Of a DNA stretch of 64,000 nt, positions 25,925 through 34,650 are shown in pieces; the stretch's first letter is position 1, and the number at the start of each line of letters is the position of its first letter. Where the stretch lies: positions 186,001 to 250,000 of the forward strand of contig NZ_BMXY01000004.1 of NCBI RefSeq assembly GCF_014651995.1, given 5' to 3'. The translations under genes were made by a program, and so were the position numbers. The notes beneath the pieces were generated by a model, which was given only the letters and a program-made list of their open reading frames with translations, did not search any database and was not told the origin of the DNA. This stretch comes from Cognatilysobacter xinjiangensis. GTDB taxonomy: Bacteria > Pseudomonadota > Gammaproteobacteria > Xanthomonadales > Xanthomonadaceae.

Positions 25925-27217
25925 CTAGAAATGGACCTGCATGGGCACGGGAAAGATCCCCGTGAAAAGCGACCGGCTGTCGTCGACCACTTCGAAGGAA
26001 AGACGGCCCTCCTGACGGGACAGGACGGTCGTGCGGTCCAGTTCGGGCGCATCGATGACACGGCTTCGGATGCGATAGATCCCTTGCTGGAACAGGGCGT
26101 CGAACTCGATCCGCACCTGAAGCATCATGAGCGATGCAACCCGCGGCAACATGATGCGTCGACCGGTGAGCTGCAGCCCCTTGGCATCGAGGATGTCGAA
26201 GATGACGCCCGGGTGCTCCACGTCCGGTCCGAGGCGCACATCGAGGCGGACCTCAAGCGTCTGGCCGTAACCGACGGTGGCATGGTCGACATCGTTGATG
26301 GCGGCCCCCACCACGCAGGCCGTGTCCAGCCCGTAACCGTCGTCCAGCCGAGCCACGGCGGCACCCGCACCGGGTCGCAGCTTAGCCTCCAAGGCCCGCC
26401 GGTGGGTGCGGTGCAGGTATTCGGTGATCACCTCGTCCGGAAGGCCGCTCAGTGCGATCCGGCCCGACTCGAGGAGCATGGCGCGGTGGCAGAACGCCTT
26501 TACCGCATTGAGGTCATGCCCGACGAACAGCAGCGTGGTGCCGCGGCTGAGGATCTCGTCGATACGGGCCATCGCCTTGGCCTGGAACGCCGCATCACCG
26601 ACGGCGAGCGCTTCGTCCACGATCAGGATGTCCGGCTCGGTGTGGACCTGTACTGCGAACGCGAGGCGAAGGGCCATGCCCGAGCTGTACGTCTTGACGG
26701 GCTCGTCGATGTAGTCGCCGATGTCGGCAAACGCGACGATATCGTCGAGCACGGCCTGGATTCGCGCGCGATCGAGACCGAGGATCGCGCCGTTGATGAA
26801 TACGTTCTCACGGCCGCTTAGTTCCGGATTGAACCCGGAGCCCAACTCGAGCAGGGCCGCGACGCGCCCGTGGATTTCCACGGCACCTTGAGAGGGCGGA
26901 AGGACGCCAGCGATGATCTGCAGCAGCGTGCTTTTCCCGCTGCCGTTCAGCCCGATGATGCCCAGGGCCTCGCCACGTTTGAGCTCGAAGCTGATGTCCG
27001 ACAGGGCAGTATGCGTGTGCATCCGGGCATGTCCCCGGGCCGCCAGTCTTTGTCCGGCGGCAGGGAAAATGCGGCCCATCACGCCCGCGGACCGCAGCAT
27101 CAGCGGAACCAGCAGCCGCGACGATGGCGTGGCCCACATTCGGTAGGTCTTGCTCACGTCCGCCACCCGGATGGCGATGGCGTCCCGGGCCGGGGTGGGA
27201 TTCAGGCTGTCGGACAT
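25925..27217 (-). CDS. wzt: ABC transporter ATP-binding protein, Wzt type
   Basis: A 430-residue ATPase of O-antigen/polysaccharide export. The nucleotide-binding domain (about 15-255) has Walker A GLNGSGKST (89-97), the LELGSGFNPELSGREN stretch typical of Wzt/TagH/KpsT proteins, signature YSSGMALRLAF and Walker B ILIVDEALAVGD. The extra C-terminal domain of about 160 residues is the beta-sandwich that in long Wzt proteins binds the modified, capped end of the glycan. That supports a terminally modified O-antigen-like polymer; the adjacent methyltransferase could supply the cap. Its permease partner wzm lies 3.7 kb away on the other strand. Confidence 0.93.
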   Translation of the reverse strand: MSDSLNPTPARDAIAIRVADVSKTYRMWATPSSRLLVPLMLRSAGVMGRIFPAAGQRLAARGHARMHTHTALSDISFELKRGEALGIIGLNGSGKSTLLQIIAGVLPPSQGAVEIHGRVAALLELGSGFNPELSGRENVFINGAILGLDRARIQAVLDDIVAFADIGDYIDEPVKTYSSGMALRLAFAVQVHTEPDILIVDEALAVGDAAFQAKAMARIDEILSRGTTLLFVGHDLNAVKAFCHRAMLLESGRIALSGLPDEVITEYLHRTHRRALEAKLRPGAGAAVARLDDGYGLDTACVVGAAINDVDHATVGYGQTLEVRLDVRLGPDVEHPGVIFDILDAKGLQLTGRRIMLPRVASLMMLQVRIEFDALFQQGIYRIRSRVIDAPELDRTTVLSRQEGRLSFEVVDDSRSLFTGIFPVPMQVHF

Positions 27218-27295
27218 AGCCGACTATGATCGCCGATCAGGACCTGTCCGGGGCAGCCTGCCGGCTTCAGGCGTCCGTGTCGCGGGCAGGGCGGA

Positions 27296-28012
27296 TCAAG
27301 GGCGCACTTCGATATCGATGTAGAGAAGACGCCAGTCCAGCTCGACCGAGCCATCGGCCGCGTGTCTGACGCCGATGCTGCGCAGCTCCGTGGCAAGCGC
27401 ATCCTCGGGATGGCCTTCGAGGCCGAAGAGCTCGCTACAGAAGTCCAGCATGTCGGGCTCGGATGGAAAGACCCACGGGCACGACGCCTCCTCGCATCGA
27501 ATGACCCTGCCCAGCTGCCCGTAAAGATCATCATCGGCCCGCAAGTAGTCGCCGTGATGTCCGGTCAGGTTGTAGCGTCCCACGAATCCATCCAGAAACC
27601 CTGTCAAAGGTGAGTCCTGATGGACATCGGCCAGATGGATGGTTCCGCCCGGTCTTACCCGATCTCGCAACAGCCCGAGGAATGCCGGGCGGTCCGAGAT
27701 GTGGTGAAGGGCGGCCAAGCACACGGCATGGTCGTACAGGGCGTCCGGCCAGTTTGCTGGGGCGTGAATAACATCCGAGCTATGGCCAAAGCCGTCGGTC
27801 AGCTCCAGCGAGGTCACTTGCACGCGGTCACCGAGCCATTGCCCCAGATAGCCGCCTCCCGCCGGGACGTCGAGGACGCGTTGTCCGGCGGATGGTGGCG
27901 CGACGTCGAACAAGCGGGCGAATTCGTTGGCGCGCGCGCGCGGCTGGGAAAGCATGGCCCGGTGATACCGCTGCCCACGGATCTCGAAGATCTCGGCGTA
28001 GTCGACCGCCAC
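27296..28012 (-). CDS. Class I SAM-dependent methyltransferase
   Basis: A 238-residue methyltransferase with the Rossmann motif I VLDVPAGGGYLGQWL, followed by a motif-II-like SLELTDGF, LAALHHISDR (motif IV region) and VRPGGTIHLADVH (post-motif). The GTG at 28012 begins one base after the stop of the upstream ATP-grasp gene and has CAGGAGGA as a ribosome binding site inside that gene's end, so the two are tightly coupled. A longer GTG start at 28036 is possible. Likely targets are a glycan terminus or the product of the ATP-grasp enzyme. Confidence 0.85.
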   Translation of the reverse strand: MAVDYAEIFEIRGQRYHRAMLSQPRARANEFARLFDVAPPSAGQRVLDVPAGGGYLGQWLGDRVQVTSLELTDGFGHSSDVIHAPANWPDALYDHAVCLAALHHISDRPAFLGLLRDRVRPGGTIHLADVHQDSPLTGFLDGFVGRYNLTGHHGDYLRADDDLYGQLGRVIRCEEASCPWVFPSEPDMLDFCSELFGLEGHPEDALATELRSIGVRHAADGSVELDWRLLYIDIEVRP

Positions 28013-28013
28013 G

Positions 28014-29015
28014 TCATCCTCCTGCGGCTGCAGCACCCGGCTGGACCCAAGAATGTGGAGCGGACAAGCGTTCGCGAAGTGCGGACAGGATGCTCTGGAT
28101 CGGACGATCCCAGATGTTGGGAGACGGCCGTGAGTTGTGCAGGATGTTCATGCAGGCATTCACTTCAAACACCAGAAGCCGTCCATCGGGTCGGAGACTG
28201 GCATCGATGCCGAAGTAGTCCAAGCACGTGCGCTTGATGATTTCTTGGACCGCTGCGTCAATACGCGGGCGTGTTTCCGTATCGAAACACTCCAGGAAGC
28301 GCGCCTCTTCGACGTCATGCTCGGCGGCGCGACGCTCGGCGTGCAGCAGCCAGTTGTCGCCAATTACCAAGTGCCGAGCGAAGTAGTTCGTGCCAACGAC
28401 CGCGAGCCTAATCTTCCGGTAGCGGCCATCAGGATCAGCGAACTCACGAAATTCCGTGACATAAAGCTCGCGGCCGCCCCAAGGAATGCGATGCAACTTG
28501 GACAAGTCGCAGGGCGTATCGAGCTTTACAAGGCTCACCCCACCATGGTCACCAGCGATCCGGACCAGCAGCGGGAAGCGTAGGCCGGCAGCGAGTGCGA
28601 CATCTGCTATGTCTTCAGGTGATCGAGCGGCAAGGCGAAGGGTTCGTGGCATGTCGATTTTATCGATACCCTTCAGGCGTAGTGCGGTGATCTCCCTTGC
28701 TGTAGAGAGGACGGCCTGCGGCGGGTTGAAGCACGCAGCGCCTGTTGATGCAACCAAGGCAGCCAGCATCGTCAGCGCCTGTCTGCAACGATCCGCGTCG
28801 CCTATGTGACTGACGAGCGGGAGCGGTGATTCACTGAAGCGAAGATCGAAATCCGTTCCAATAAATGTTTCGTTCCATTCAGGGAAATAGCGCCGCACGT
28901 GCGCGTGAAAGCCGGTCGTACCCTCTAGAACGAATGTGGGCATGCCTGATACGCGGTTACGCGTGAGGGTGACCAGCTTGTCATCTGGAACGCCATGAAG
29001 CAGCAGCGCGCCCAT
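28014..29015 (-). CDS. ATP-grasp (RimK-like) domain protein
   Basis: A 333-residue protein whose C-terminal 200 residues look like an ATP-grasp ligase: LLVRIAGDHGGVSLVKLD, GRELYVTEFREFADPDGRYRKIR-type strand, ARHLVIGDNWLLHAE, and the metal site VFEVNACMNI. Similar RYRK-x-R and RHL-x-I-x-x-x-W motifs occur in ATP-grasp regions of some TPR proteins of unknown function. ATP-grasp enzymes form amide or thioester bonds from a carboxylate. I set the start at ATG 29015, preceded by GGAGATCCTG; the TTG at 29027 lies in the terminator T run of the upstream gene. The substrate is unknown. Confidence 0.72.
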   Translation of the reverse strand: MGALLLHGVPDDKLVTLTRNRVSGMPTFVLEGTTGFHAHVRRYFPEWNETFIGTDFDLRFSESPLPLVSHIGDADRCRQALTMLAALVASTGAACFNPPQAVLSTAREITALRLKGIDKIDMPRTLRLAARSPEDIADVALAAGLRFPLLVRIAGDHGGVSLVKLDTPCDLSKLHRIPWGGRELYVTEFREFADPDGRYRKIRLAVVGTNYFARHLVIGDNWLLHAERRAAEHDVEEARFLECFDTETRPRIDAAVQEIIKRTCLDYFGIDASLRPDGRLLVFEVNACMNILHNSRPSPNIWDRPIQSILSALRERLSAPHSWVQPGAAAAGG

Positions 29016-29027
29016 CAGGATCTCCAA

Positions 29028-29055
29028 AAAAAACGGGCGGCCGAAGCCGCCCGTT
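29028..29055 (-). terminator. Strong intrinsic terminator after the exported protein gene
   Basis: Read on the minus strand: AACGGGCGGC, a TTCG tetraloop, GCCGCCCGTT, then a run of T residues (complement of the A run 29026-29033). This is a textbook terminator 20 bases after the stop of the 509-aa protein gene, so the ATP-grasp gene would be reached only by read-through or its own promoter. Confidence 0.92.
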
Positions 29056-29075
29056 CATAGCGAGTAAAACGTCGG

Positions 29076-30605
29076 TTACGGCAGGAACGGACCGTTACCG
29101 TTGTTGAACTGGGCGTTGAGCACCTGCTCGCCTTCGTTGTCAGCATCGGTCAGGTTGGTGACCGTGCCATCGGTGGCGTTGCGGTTCAGGCTCTGCACGA
29201 TCATATCGTTGAACTCACCGTTCACCGTGGCACGCCACTTGCCGGCGCCGTCGCCGAAGGCGCCCGTCAGGCCCTTGGCAGCATTGCCGTTCTCGAGGTC
29301 ATCCGAGTTCACCTGCAGCGAGCGGCCGGCCGCCAGCGTGAAGGTAACCGGGGCAGCGCCCGGGTTGCCGTTATCGTCGATACCCGTGATGGTGACCGTA
29401 CCGGTCAGCGAGCTCGGGTTGATGACGCGGATGAACGACTGAGCGGTCGAGTTACCAGCCGGGTTGATGTGGTAGACATCGACAACCGAACCGTTGTAAC
29501 GCAGCGGCAGCAGGTTGCACGCCTGCAGCGACTGCTCGTTCTCGCCACGCACGAACGTGGTCTGGGCCGACACGGAGGTCGCCTGGATCACGCGCGTGTT
29601 GCCTTCGGCGACGAAGCCGCAGACGCCAGCGCTGAAGCCGTCGGCGCCGATCGACACGTCGTCACCCGTGTATTCGAACGTGACGCGGGTGCCGGCAGCG
29701 TTGATGGTGCCTTCGATCTGGTCGTCCGTCGTCGAGCAGTTCGAGTCGAGGTCGAGGAAGATGCCGTTCGCAGCGTTGTTGAACGCCGAGAAGTTGCCCG
29801 ACAGAGTCGTCGTGAACTCGTCAGCTGCATCGAACTCAAAGCCATTGAAGCCTTCATTCACGCCGACATTGATGTCGCCCAGGTCGATCGTGCCGGTGTT
29901 GGCCGAGCCGATCTCGCCCGTGGTGGTGAAGTAGGTCTTCGGAGCCTGGCCCGGCGTGCGCGCGATGTCGATGCGCGTCTGGCCGTCGCCACCCGACGTG
30001 TCGCAGTCAGCCGTCACGGCCTGGCCAGCACGGATCAGCGGGGTGGTGTCGGTCGAGCCCGGCAGGTCATTACCCGCAACCGGGTCAACGAAGCGGACCT
30101 GGCCGATCAGCGTGTTGTCGCCCGTGGTGAGCGCGGCGGTCACGTCGTCGAGTGCCAGCGACTCCAGGGTGAAAAGCACGCCCGGCTGGATGCCCGGAAC
30201 GGGCGTCGAGCTCGGCGGCTGCAGGCCGAAAATCGCGAAGCTCTGGCCGTTGCCACCCGAAACCAGCGTGACGGTCCAGCCAGCCGCGGCGAGGGCAGCC
30301 GACGCGGTCGGGGCCGGGTTGCCTTCAAAGGTCGCGCCTTCGAGCAGGTCGACGCGGACGTTGAAGCCCGTCGTACGGCCGATGATCGCATCCTGGTTGC
30401 CGATGGCGATGATCACGTCATCCGCCATGGTGTACAGGTCATCAGTCAGCGTCGTGGGATCGACGAGTTCCGGGGTGTCATCGCCCGTGGCGGCGACCGG
30501 CGCCGTGTTGTCGGTCGTGTTGATGCTGTACGCGCTGGCGGTGCCAGCGAGGCCCAGACCGAGCACGAGGGCAACGGCGAGAGCGTTCTTCTTGGAAATC
30601 GACAT
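29076..30605 (-). CDS. Exported 509-aa surface-type protein of unknown family
   Basis: The N terminus is a classical Sec signal peptide (KKNALAVALVLGLGLAGTASA, likely cut after Ala-Ser-Ala near residue 25). The mature protein is rich in Thr, Asp, Asn, Gly and Ala, poor in Lys/Arg, probably acidic and beta-rich, with four cysteines that could form two disulfides. No enzyme motif is seen. An AGGAG site 9 bases upstream, its own strong terminator, and codon choices dominated by C-ending forms suggest high expression. Its position at the head of the leftward arm, back-to-back with wzm-gsp genes, makes it a candidate abundant surface or S-layer-like protein. That role is inference. Confidence 0.75.
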   Translation of the reverse strand: MSISKKNALAVALVLGLGLAGTASAYSINTTDNTAPVAATGDDTPELVDPTTLTDDLYTMADDVIIAIGNQDAIIGRTTGFNVRVDLLEGATFEGNPAPTASAALAAAGWTVTLVSGGNGQSFAIFGLQPPSSTPVPGIQPGVLFTLESLALDDVTAALTTGDNTLIGQVRFVDPVAGNDLPGSTDTTPLIRAGQAVTADCDTSGGDGQTRIDIARTPGQAPKTYFTTTGEIGSANTGTIDLGDINVGVNEGFNGFEFDAADEFTTTLSGNFSAFNNAANGIFLDLDSNCSTTDDQIEGTINAAGTRVTFEYTGDDVSIGADGFSAGVCGFVAEGNTRVIQATSVSAQTTFVRGENEQSLQACNLLPLRYNGSVVDVYHINPAGNSTAQSFIRVINPSSLTGTVTITGIDDNGNPGAAPVTFTLAAGRSLQVNSDDLENGNAAKGLTGAFGDGAGKWRATVNGEFNDMIVQSLNRNATDGTVTNLTDADNEGEQVLNAQFNNGNGPFLP

Positions 30606-30930
30606 TTGGAACTAACTCCTGTCAGGATTGGATTTTCGCAGCCCGAACTGGCTACACGCCGTATCGCCTGGTACCAAGAAGCGGACGGCCTCGGTAACCA
30701 GCTGTGCCAGGGAAAGGAAGCGGTGGTTGCCCTCAGTGGCTTCCGACCTGAACCTTCCCCAAGTACATCGGATTGCGAGGGCGAACGCTAACCGGGGTTT
30801 AACCGTTCGTCAATGGCCTTTTTGTTAGACTTCCGCAACGCCCGCCGATGCGTGGCTTCACGCCGGCTCTACGATCTGCGTAATGCGGACTGGGTCACAT
30901 CTGCAACCGTCCGCTCTCGGGGGAGTGCCC
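30606..30930. promoter_or_regulatory. Divergent regulatory region between the exported protein gene and wzm
   Basis: This is the largest gene-poor gap in the window and separates the two arms of the envelope locus. On the minus strand TTGACG (complement of 30808-30813) is followed after 17 bases by a poor -10 (TAGCGT), which would leave a leader of about 180 bases before the exported protein gene. No coding sequence is evident in either direction. No clear promoter for wzm could be picked. Confidence 0.5.
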
Positions 30931-31743
30931 TTGTCGCCCGGTCTGTCTTCTGCTGTCGCTCATCCGTGGCGCTACCGTTCCCTGATCAGCATCCTGACCC
31001 ATCGTGAGGTCAGTGGCCGCTATCGCGGTTCGCTGTTCGGATCGGTCTGGTCCTTTATAACGCCGCTCCTGATGCTGGCGGTCTACACACTGGTCTTCGG
31101 CCTGGTGCTGACCACCCGGGCACCCGGCGGCGGGGACGGCGGAATGCTGATGGTGGCGCTGCGTCTGCTGGCGGGCACCCTGACGCATGCGCTGTTCGCC
31201 GAGGTCATCAGCCGCGCGCCGAGCCTCGTGGTGTCCCAGCCCAATTACGTCACCAAAGTGGTGTTTCCGTTGGAAGTGCTGGGCTGGGTGAGCCTGTTCG
31301 CCGCGCTCGTGCATATGGGGGCGGCGCTGGGGCTGCTTCTGGTGGTGAATGGCATCTGGGGAACGGGTTTCGCACTGTCGCAGCTGGCGATCCCGGTGAT
31401 CATGCTGCCGTTCGCGATCCTGCTGATCGGGTTGGTCTGGTTGTTCGCCGCCCTCGGCGTCTACGTGCGTGATCTGGCGCAGCTCGTGGGGCCGCTGGTC
31501 ATGGTTACCATGTTCCTGGGGCCGGTGTTCTTTCCGCGCTCAGCGATGCCGGCGGCCCTGCAGCCGTGGCTGGCGATCAATCCGGTGACGGTTCCGATCG
31601 AGCAGTTGCGCACGGTGCTGTTCGACCACGCCTGGCCGGATTGGACCAGCCTGGGGAACTATGCGCTGGTGGCCGTCGTCATATACGCCTTAGGCCTGAC
31701 GGCCTTCGCGTCGCTGAAGCGAGGTTTTGCCGATGTCCTCTGA
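30931..31743 (+). CDS. wzm: ABC-2 type polysaccharide export permease, Wzm type
   Basis: A protein of about 270 residues with six predicted membrane segments. The cytoplasmic entry LISILTHREVSGRYRGSLFG followed by SVWSFITPLLMLAVYTLVFGLV is typical of Wzm/KpsM/TagG permeases, as is the late FFPRSAMPAALQPWLAINPVT block. With Wzt it would move a lipid-linked glycan across the inner membrane. TTG 30931 has GGGGGAG 5 bases upstream and fits family N termini; a 16-codon longer ATG start exists at 30883. The stop overlaps the gspE start by 11 bases, coupling glycan export to the T2SS operon. Confidence 0.9.
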   Translation: MSPGLSSAVAHPWRYRSLISILTHREVSGRYRGSLFGSVWSFITPLLMLAVYTLVFGLVLTTRAPGGGDGGMLMVALRLLAGTLTHALFAEVISRAPSLVVSQPNYVTKVVFPLEVLGWVSLFAALVHMGAALGLLLVVNGIWGTGFALSQLAIPVIMLPFAILLIGLVWLFAALGVYVRDLAQLVGPLVMVTMFLGPVFFPRSAMPAALQPWLAINPVTVPIEQLRTVLFDHAWPDWTSLGNYALVAVVIYALGLTAFASLKRGFADVL

Positions 31744-33433
31744 CAACGCTGCTCTTCTGCTGGAGCCGCCCGTGCTGCTGGGGGAAATGCTGGTTGCCGA
31801 AGGGCTGATCAGCGGGGCCGACCTGGACAAGGCGCTCGCGCTTCAGGAGCGGGTCGGCGGCCGATTGGGCAGTGTCCTCATGCGCATCGGCGCGGTCAGC
31901 GAAGACAGCCTGCTGCAGGTGCTGGGCCGGCAACTGGACCTGCCCCAGCTGGGCGTCGACTTCCCCTTGCCGGACGAGGAGGCGCTGCGGGCTGCGGGTG
32001 CGATGATTCCCGCAGGACTCGACTGGTTGATCGACCAGCAGGTGCTGCTCTGGCAGGAGGTCGACGGCGAATGGCGCTGCGCGGCCCGCGACCCGCTTCT
32101 GCCTTCCCTGCGCGAGGGCCTGCGGCACGCGCTTCCCGGCGTCCGGGTGCGCTACTGCCTCTGTCGTTCGCAGGATCTCGAGCGTCTGCTGGATGCGCTG
32201 GCACGCTCCGTCGCCGCCGGCCAAGGGGATGCCGGGGACGTCCAGCATCTCCGGGAGATGGCGGAGGAAGCCCCGGTCGTCGAGCTCGTCAGCAATCTTC
32301 TCGCCCAGGCCGTCGAGCAGCGGGCGTCCGACCTTCATATCGAGCCGGAAGAGCGGATCTTCTCGGTCCGCTTCCGCATCGATGGCGTCCTTCACAGCCG
32401 GCTGCAGCTTCCGCGCGAGCGTTTCGATGCCGTGGCGTCGCGTCTCAAGCTCATCTCGGGGATGGACATCGCCGAGCGTCGCCTTCCACAGGACGGTCGC
32501 ATGTCGACCCGTGTGGGCGGGCAGGAGATGGACATTCGTGTTTCGGCGCTGCCGGGCGTGCACGGCGAGTCCGTCGTCATGCGACTGCTGCCGAAGGAGC
32601 GCAAGGAACTCGGGCTCGAGCGTCTGGGCTTCGAGGCCGACCATCTGGCGATGATGCGCGACTGGACGGCCGCGGCGAATGGCATCGTGCTGGTCACCGG
32701 GCCGACCGGCTCCGGCAAGTCGACAACGCTGTATGCCGCGCTCGCGGCGGCGAACGATGGTTTCAAGAAAATCATCACGGTCGAGGATCCCGTGGAGTTC
32801 CAGCTTCCAGCGGTCACGCAGATCCAGGCCCATCCGGATATCGGCCTGACGTTCGCCAATGCGCTGCGTTCGATCCTGCGCCAGGACCCGGACGTGATCA
32901 TGATCGGCGAGATCCGTGACCTGGAGACCGCCGAAATCGCGGTGCAGGCTGCGTTGACAGGCCATCTCGTGCTGTCGACCCTGCATACGAACGATGCGAT
33001 CAGCGCGTTCACGCGTCTGGTCGACATGGGTGTCGAACCTTTCCTTGTCGCTACGCCTGTGCGTGCCGTACAGGCGCAGCGTCTCGTTCGCCGACTTTGT
33101 GACTGCAGTCGCCCGGCGCGCGGACCCGCGCTCGTCGAGTCGGAAGTCGCACCTCTTGTTGCCAAGGTATTCGGCGAGGTGCCGGCGCAGTGGCGGGAGC
33201 CTGTCGGCTGCCCGAAATGCCTGGGTACGGGCTACAAGGGTCGTCTCGGGATCTACGAAATGGTGCCGGTCTCCGAGAGCATGCAGCACCTGATCGTTTC
33301 GGGTGCGAGCGTCAATGACATGAAGGCGCTCGCCCGATCGGAGGGTTGCCGGTTCCTTCGTGAAGACGGGCTGCTCAAGGCGTGGCAGGGGCTGACGACG
33401 GTCGAGGAAGTGCTTCGCGTGGCGGGCACCTAA
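31733..33433 (+). CDS. gspE: Type II secretion ATPase GspE (XpsE-like)
   Basis: A 566-residue cytoplasmic hexameric ATPase driving pseudopilus assembly. The N-terminal N1 domain (GEMLVAEGLISGADLDKAL) binds GspL in the family. The catalytic part has Walker A GPTGSGKSTT (about residue 322), ASP box ITVEDPVEFQL, Walker B VIMIGEIRDLETAE, the His box TGHLVLSTLHTND, and a zinc-type cysteine region CDCSRPA with GCPKCLGTGYKGR. ATG 31733 lies within the end of wzm. It is the first T2SS gene in the order E-F-G-H-I-J-K-L-M-N-D, as in Xanthomonas xps. Confidence 0.95.
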   Translation: MSSDNAALLLEPPVLLGEMLVAEGLISGADLDKALALQERVGGRLGSVLMRIGAVSEDSLLQVLGRQLDLPQLGVDFPLPDEEALRAAGAMIPAGLDWLIDQQVLLWQEVDGEWRCAARDPLLPSLREGLRHALPGVRVRYCLCRSQDLERLLDALARSVAAGQGDAGDVQHLREMAEEAPVVELVSNLLAQAVEQRASDLHIEPEERIFSVRFRIDGVLHSRLQLPRERFDAVASRLKLISGMDIAERRLPQDGRMSTRVGGQEMDIRVSALPGVHGESVVMRLLPKERKELGLERLGFEADHLAMMRDWTAAANGIVLVTGPTGSGKSTTLYAALAAANDGFKKIITVEDPVEFQLPAVTQIQAHPDIGLTFANALRSILRQDPDVIMIGEIRDLETAEIAVQAALTGHLVLSTLHTNDAISAFTRLVDMGVEPFLVATPVRAVQAQRLVRRLCDCSRPARGPALVESEVAPLVAKVFGEVPAQWREPVGCPKCLGTGYKGRLGIYEMVPVSESMQHLIVSGASVNDMKALARSEGCRFLREDGLLKAWQGLTTVEEVLRVAGT

Positions 33434-33439
33434 GCAGCG

Positions 33440-34639
33440 ATGGCCCGATTTCACTACGAGGCGCTGAATAGCGAGGGGCAGGGCTTCTCCGGGCTGATCC
33501 GGGCGGCCGGCGAACGCGAGGCGATGCGCCTGCTCGAGCGGCGTGGGTTGTCCGTCGTGGCGCTTCGTACGGGGGATGCGGTCGGAAAGTCCGTTTCCCG
33601 TCGGCGCCGTCTGCAGGCGACCGATGTGATCCTTGCCATGCAGGAACTCGCCACGATGCTGACATCGGGCGTGACGATCGCGGATGCGGTTGCGTCGCAG
33701 GCGGCTTCCGGTCACCACCCACAGGTGGTCGAAGCCTTTTCAGCCATGAGTCGTGACCTGCAGCGCGGCCAGGCATTTTCGACGACCCTCGCACGCAGCG
33801 GGCTGCCGCTTCCCGAGTATGTGATCCAGCTGGCACGTGCCGGCGAGTTGACCGGTGAGCTCGGGCGTGCGCTCAAGGACGCGACGGCCCAGTTGGAGTA
33901 CGAGCAGGGCCTGCGTACCGAGATGCGCAATGCCCTGATCTATCCGTCGGTGCTGATCGTTGCCGGCGCAGGCGCAGTGGCGCTGATGTTCCTTTTCGTG
34001 GTGCCCAAATTCGCTTCGCTTCTCAAGCGGGCGGATGAGCTGCCGTTCCTGGCCTGGGCAGTTCTGGGGGTGGGAATGTGGACGCGCTCGCACTTCATGA
34101 TCCTGCTCGTGGGCGTGGCGGCGCTGGTGATGGGAACCGTAGTGGCACTGCGTCGGCCTGACGTGCGGAGGTCGTTACTGGACCGCGCTGCGCGATTGCC
34201 GCTCGTCGGGGCCTGGCTGATCGAGGCGGATACGTCCCGCTGGGCGAAGGTGCTCGCCGCGCTGCTGGGAAACCGGGTGCCTTTGATGAAGGCGCTGGAA
34301 CTCGCACAGGCCGGCGTGCAGATCCCCCATCGCAATGCCCGTATGGGAGAGGTAACCCGCGCGGTCAGGGGTGGCAGCGCGCTTGCCGACGCGCTCGAGG
34401 ACCACGATGCCCTGACCGCGACTGGCTACAATCTGGTGCGCGTCGGCGAGCGTTCGGGAAAGCTCGCGAGCATGCTGGATTCCCTTGCTGCGCTGTACGA
34501 GGAAGCGGGTCGCAATCGCATGCGGCGCCTGCTGATTCTGATCGAACCCTTGGCGATCCTTCTCATCGGCGGTGTGATCGGCACGATCATCCTCGGTGTG
34601 ATTCTCGCCATCACCAGTGCCAACGATCTCGCTATCTGA
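33440..34639 (+). CDS. gspF: Type II secretion inner-membrane platform protein GspF
   Basis: A 399-residue polytopic protein with two repeated T2SSF domains. The first has EAMRLLERRGLSVVAL and MLTSGVTIADAV, the second LLGNRVPLMKALELA, and three membrane segments are seen (about 170-190, 215-235, 370-395). GspF is the platform on which GspE drives pseudopilin assembly. It starts 6 bases after gspE and has the standard length. Confidence 0.95.
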   Translation: MARFHYEALNSEGQGFSGLIRAAGEREAMRLLERRGLSVVALRTGDAVGKSVSRRRRLQATDVILAMQELATMLTSGVTIADAVASQAASGHHPQVVEAFSAMSRDLQRGQAFSTTLARSGLPLPEYVIQLARAGELTGELGRALKDATAQLEYEQGLRTEMRNALIYPSVLIVAGAGAVALMFLFVVPKFASLLKRADELPFLAWAVLGVGMWTRSHFMILLVGVAALVMGTVVALRRPDVRRSLLDRAARLPLVGAWLIEADTSRWAKVLAALLGNRVPLMKALELAQAGVQIPHRNARMGEVTRAVRGGSALADALEDHDALTATGYNLVRVGERSGKLASMLDSLAALYEEAGRNRMRRLLILIEPLAILLIGGVIGTIILGVILAITSANDLAI

Positions 34640-34650
34640 ACGAGGTAATC

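Noticed and set aside
29469-30791. 440-aa plus-strand ORF opposite the exported protein gene
   Set aside because: Arg/Val-rich shadow with no signal or motif; the minus-strand gene has a signal peptide, a ribosome binding site and a terminator.
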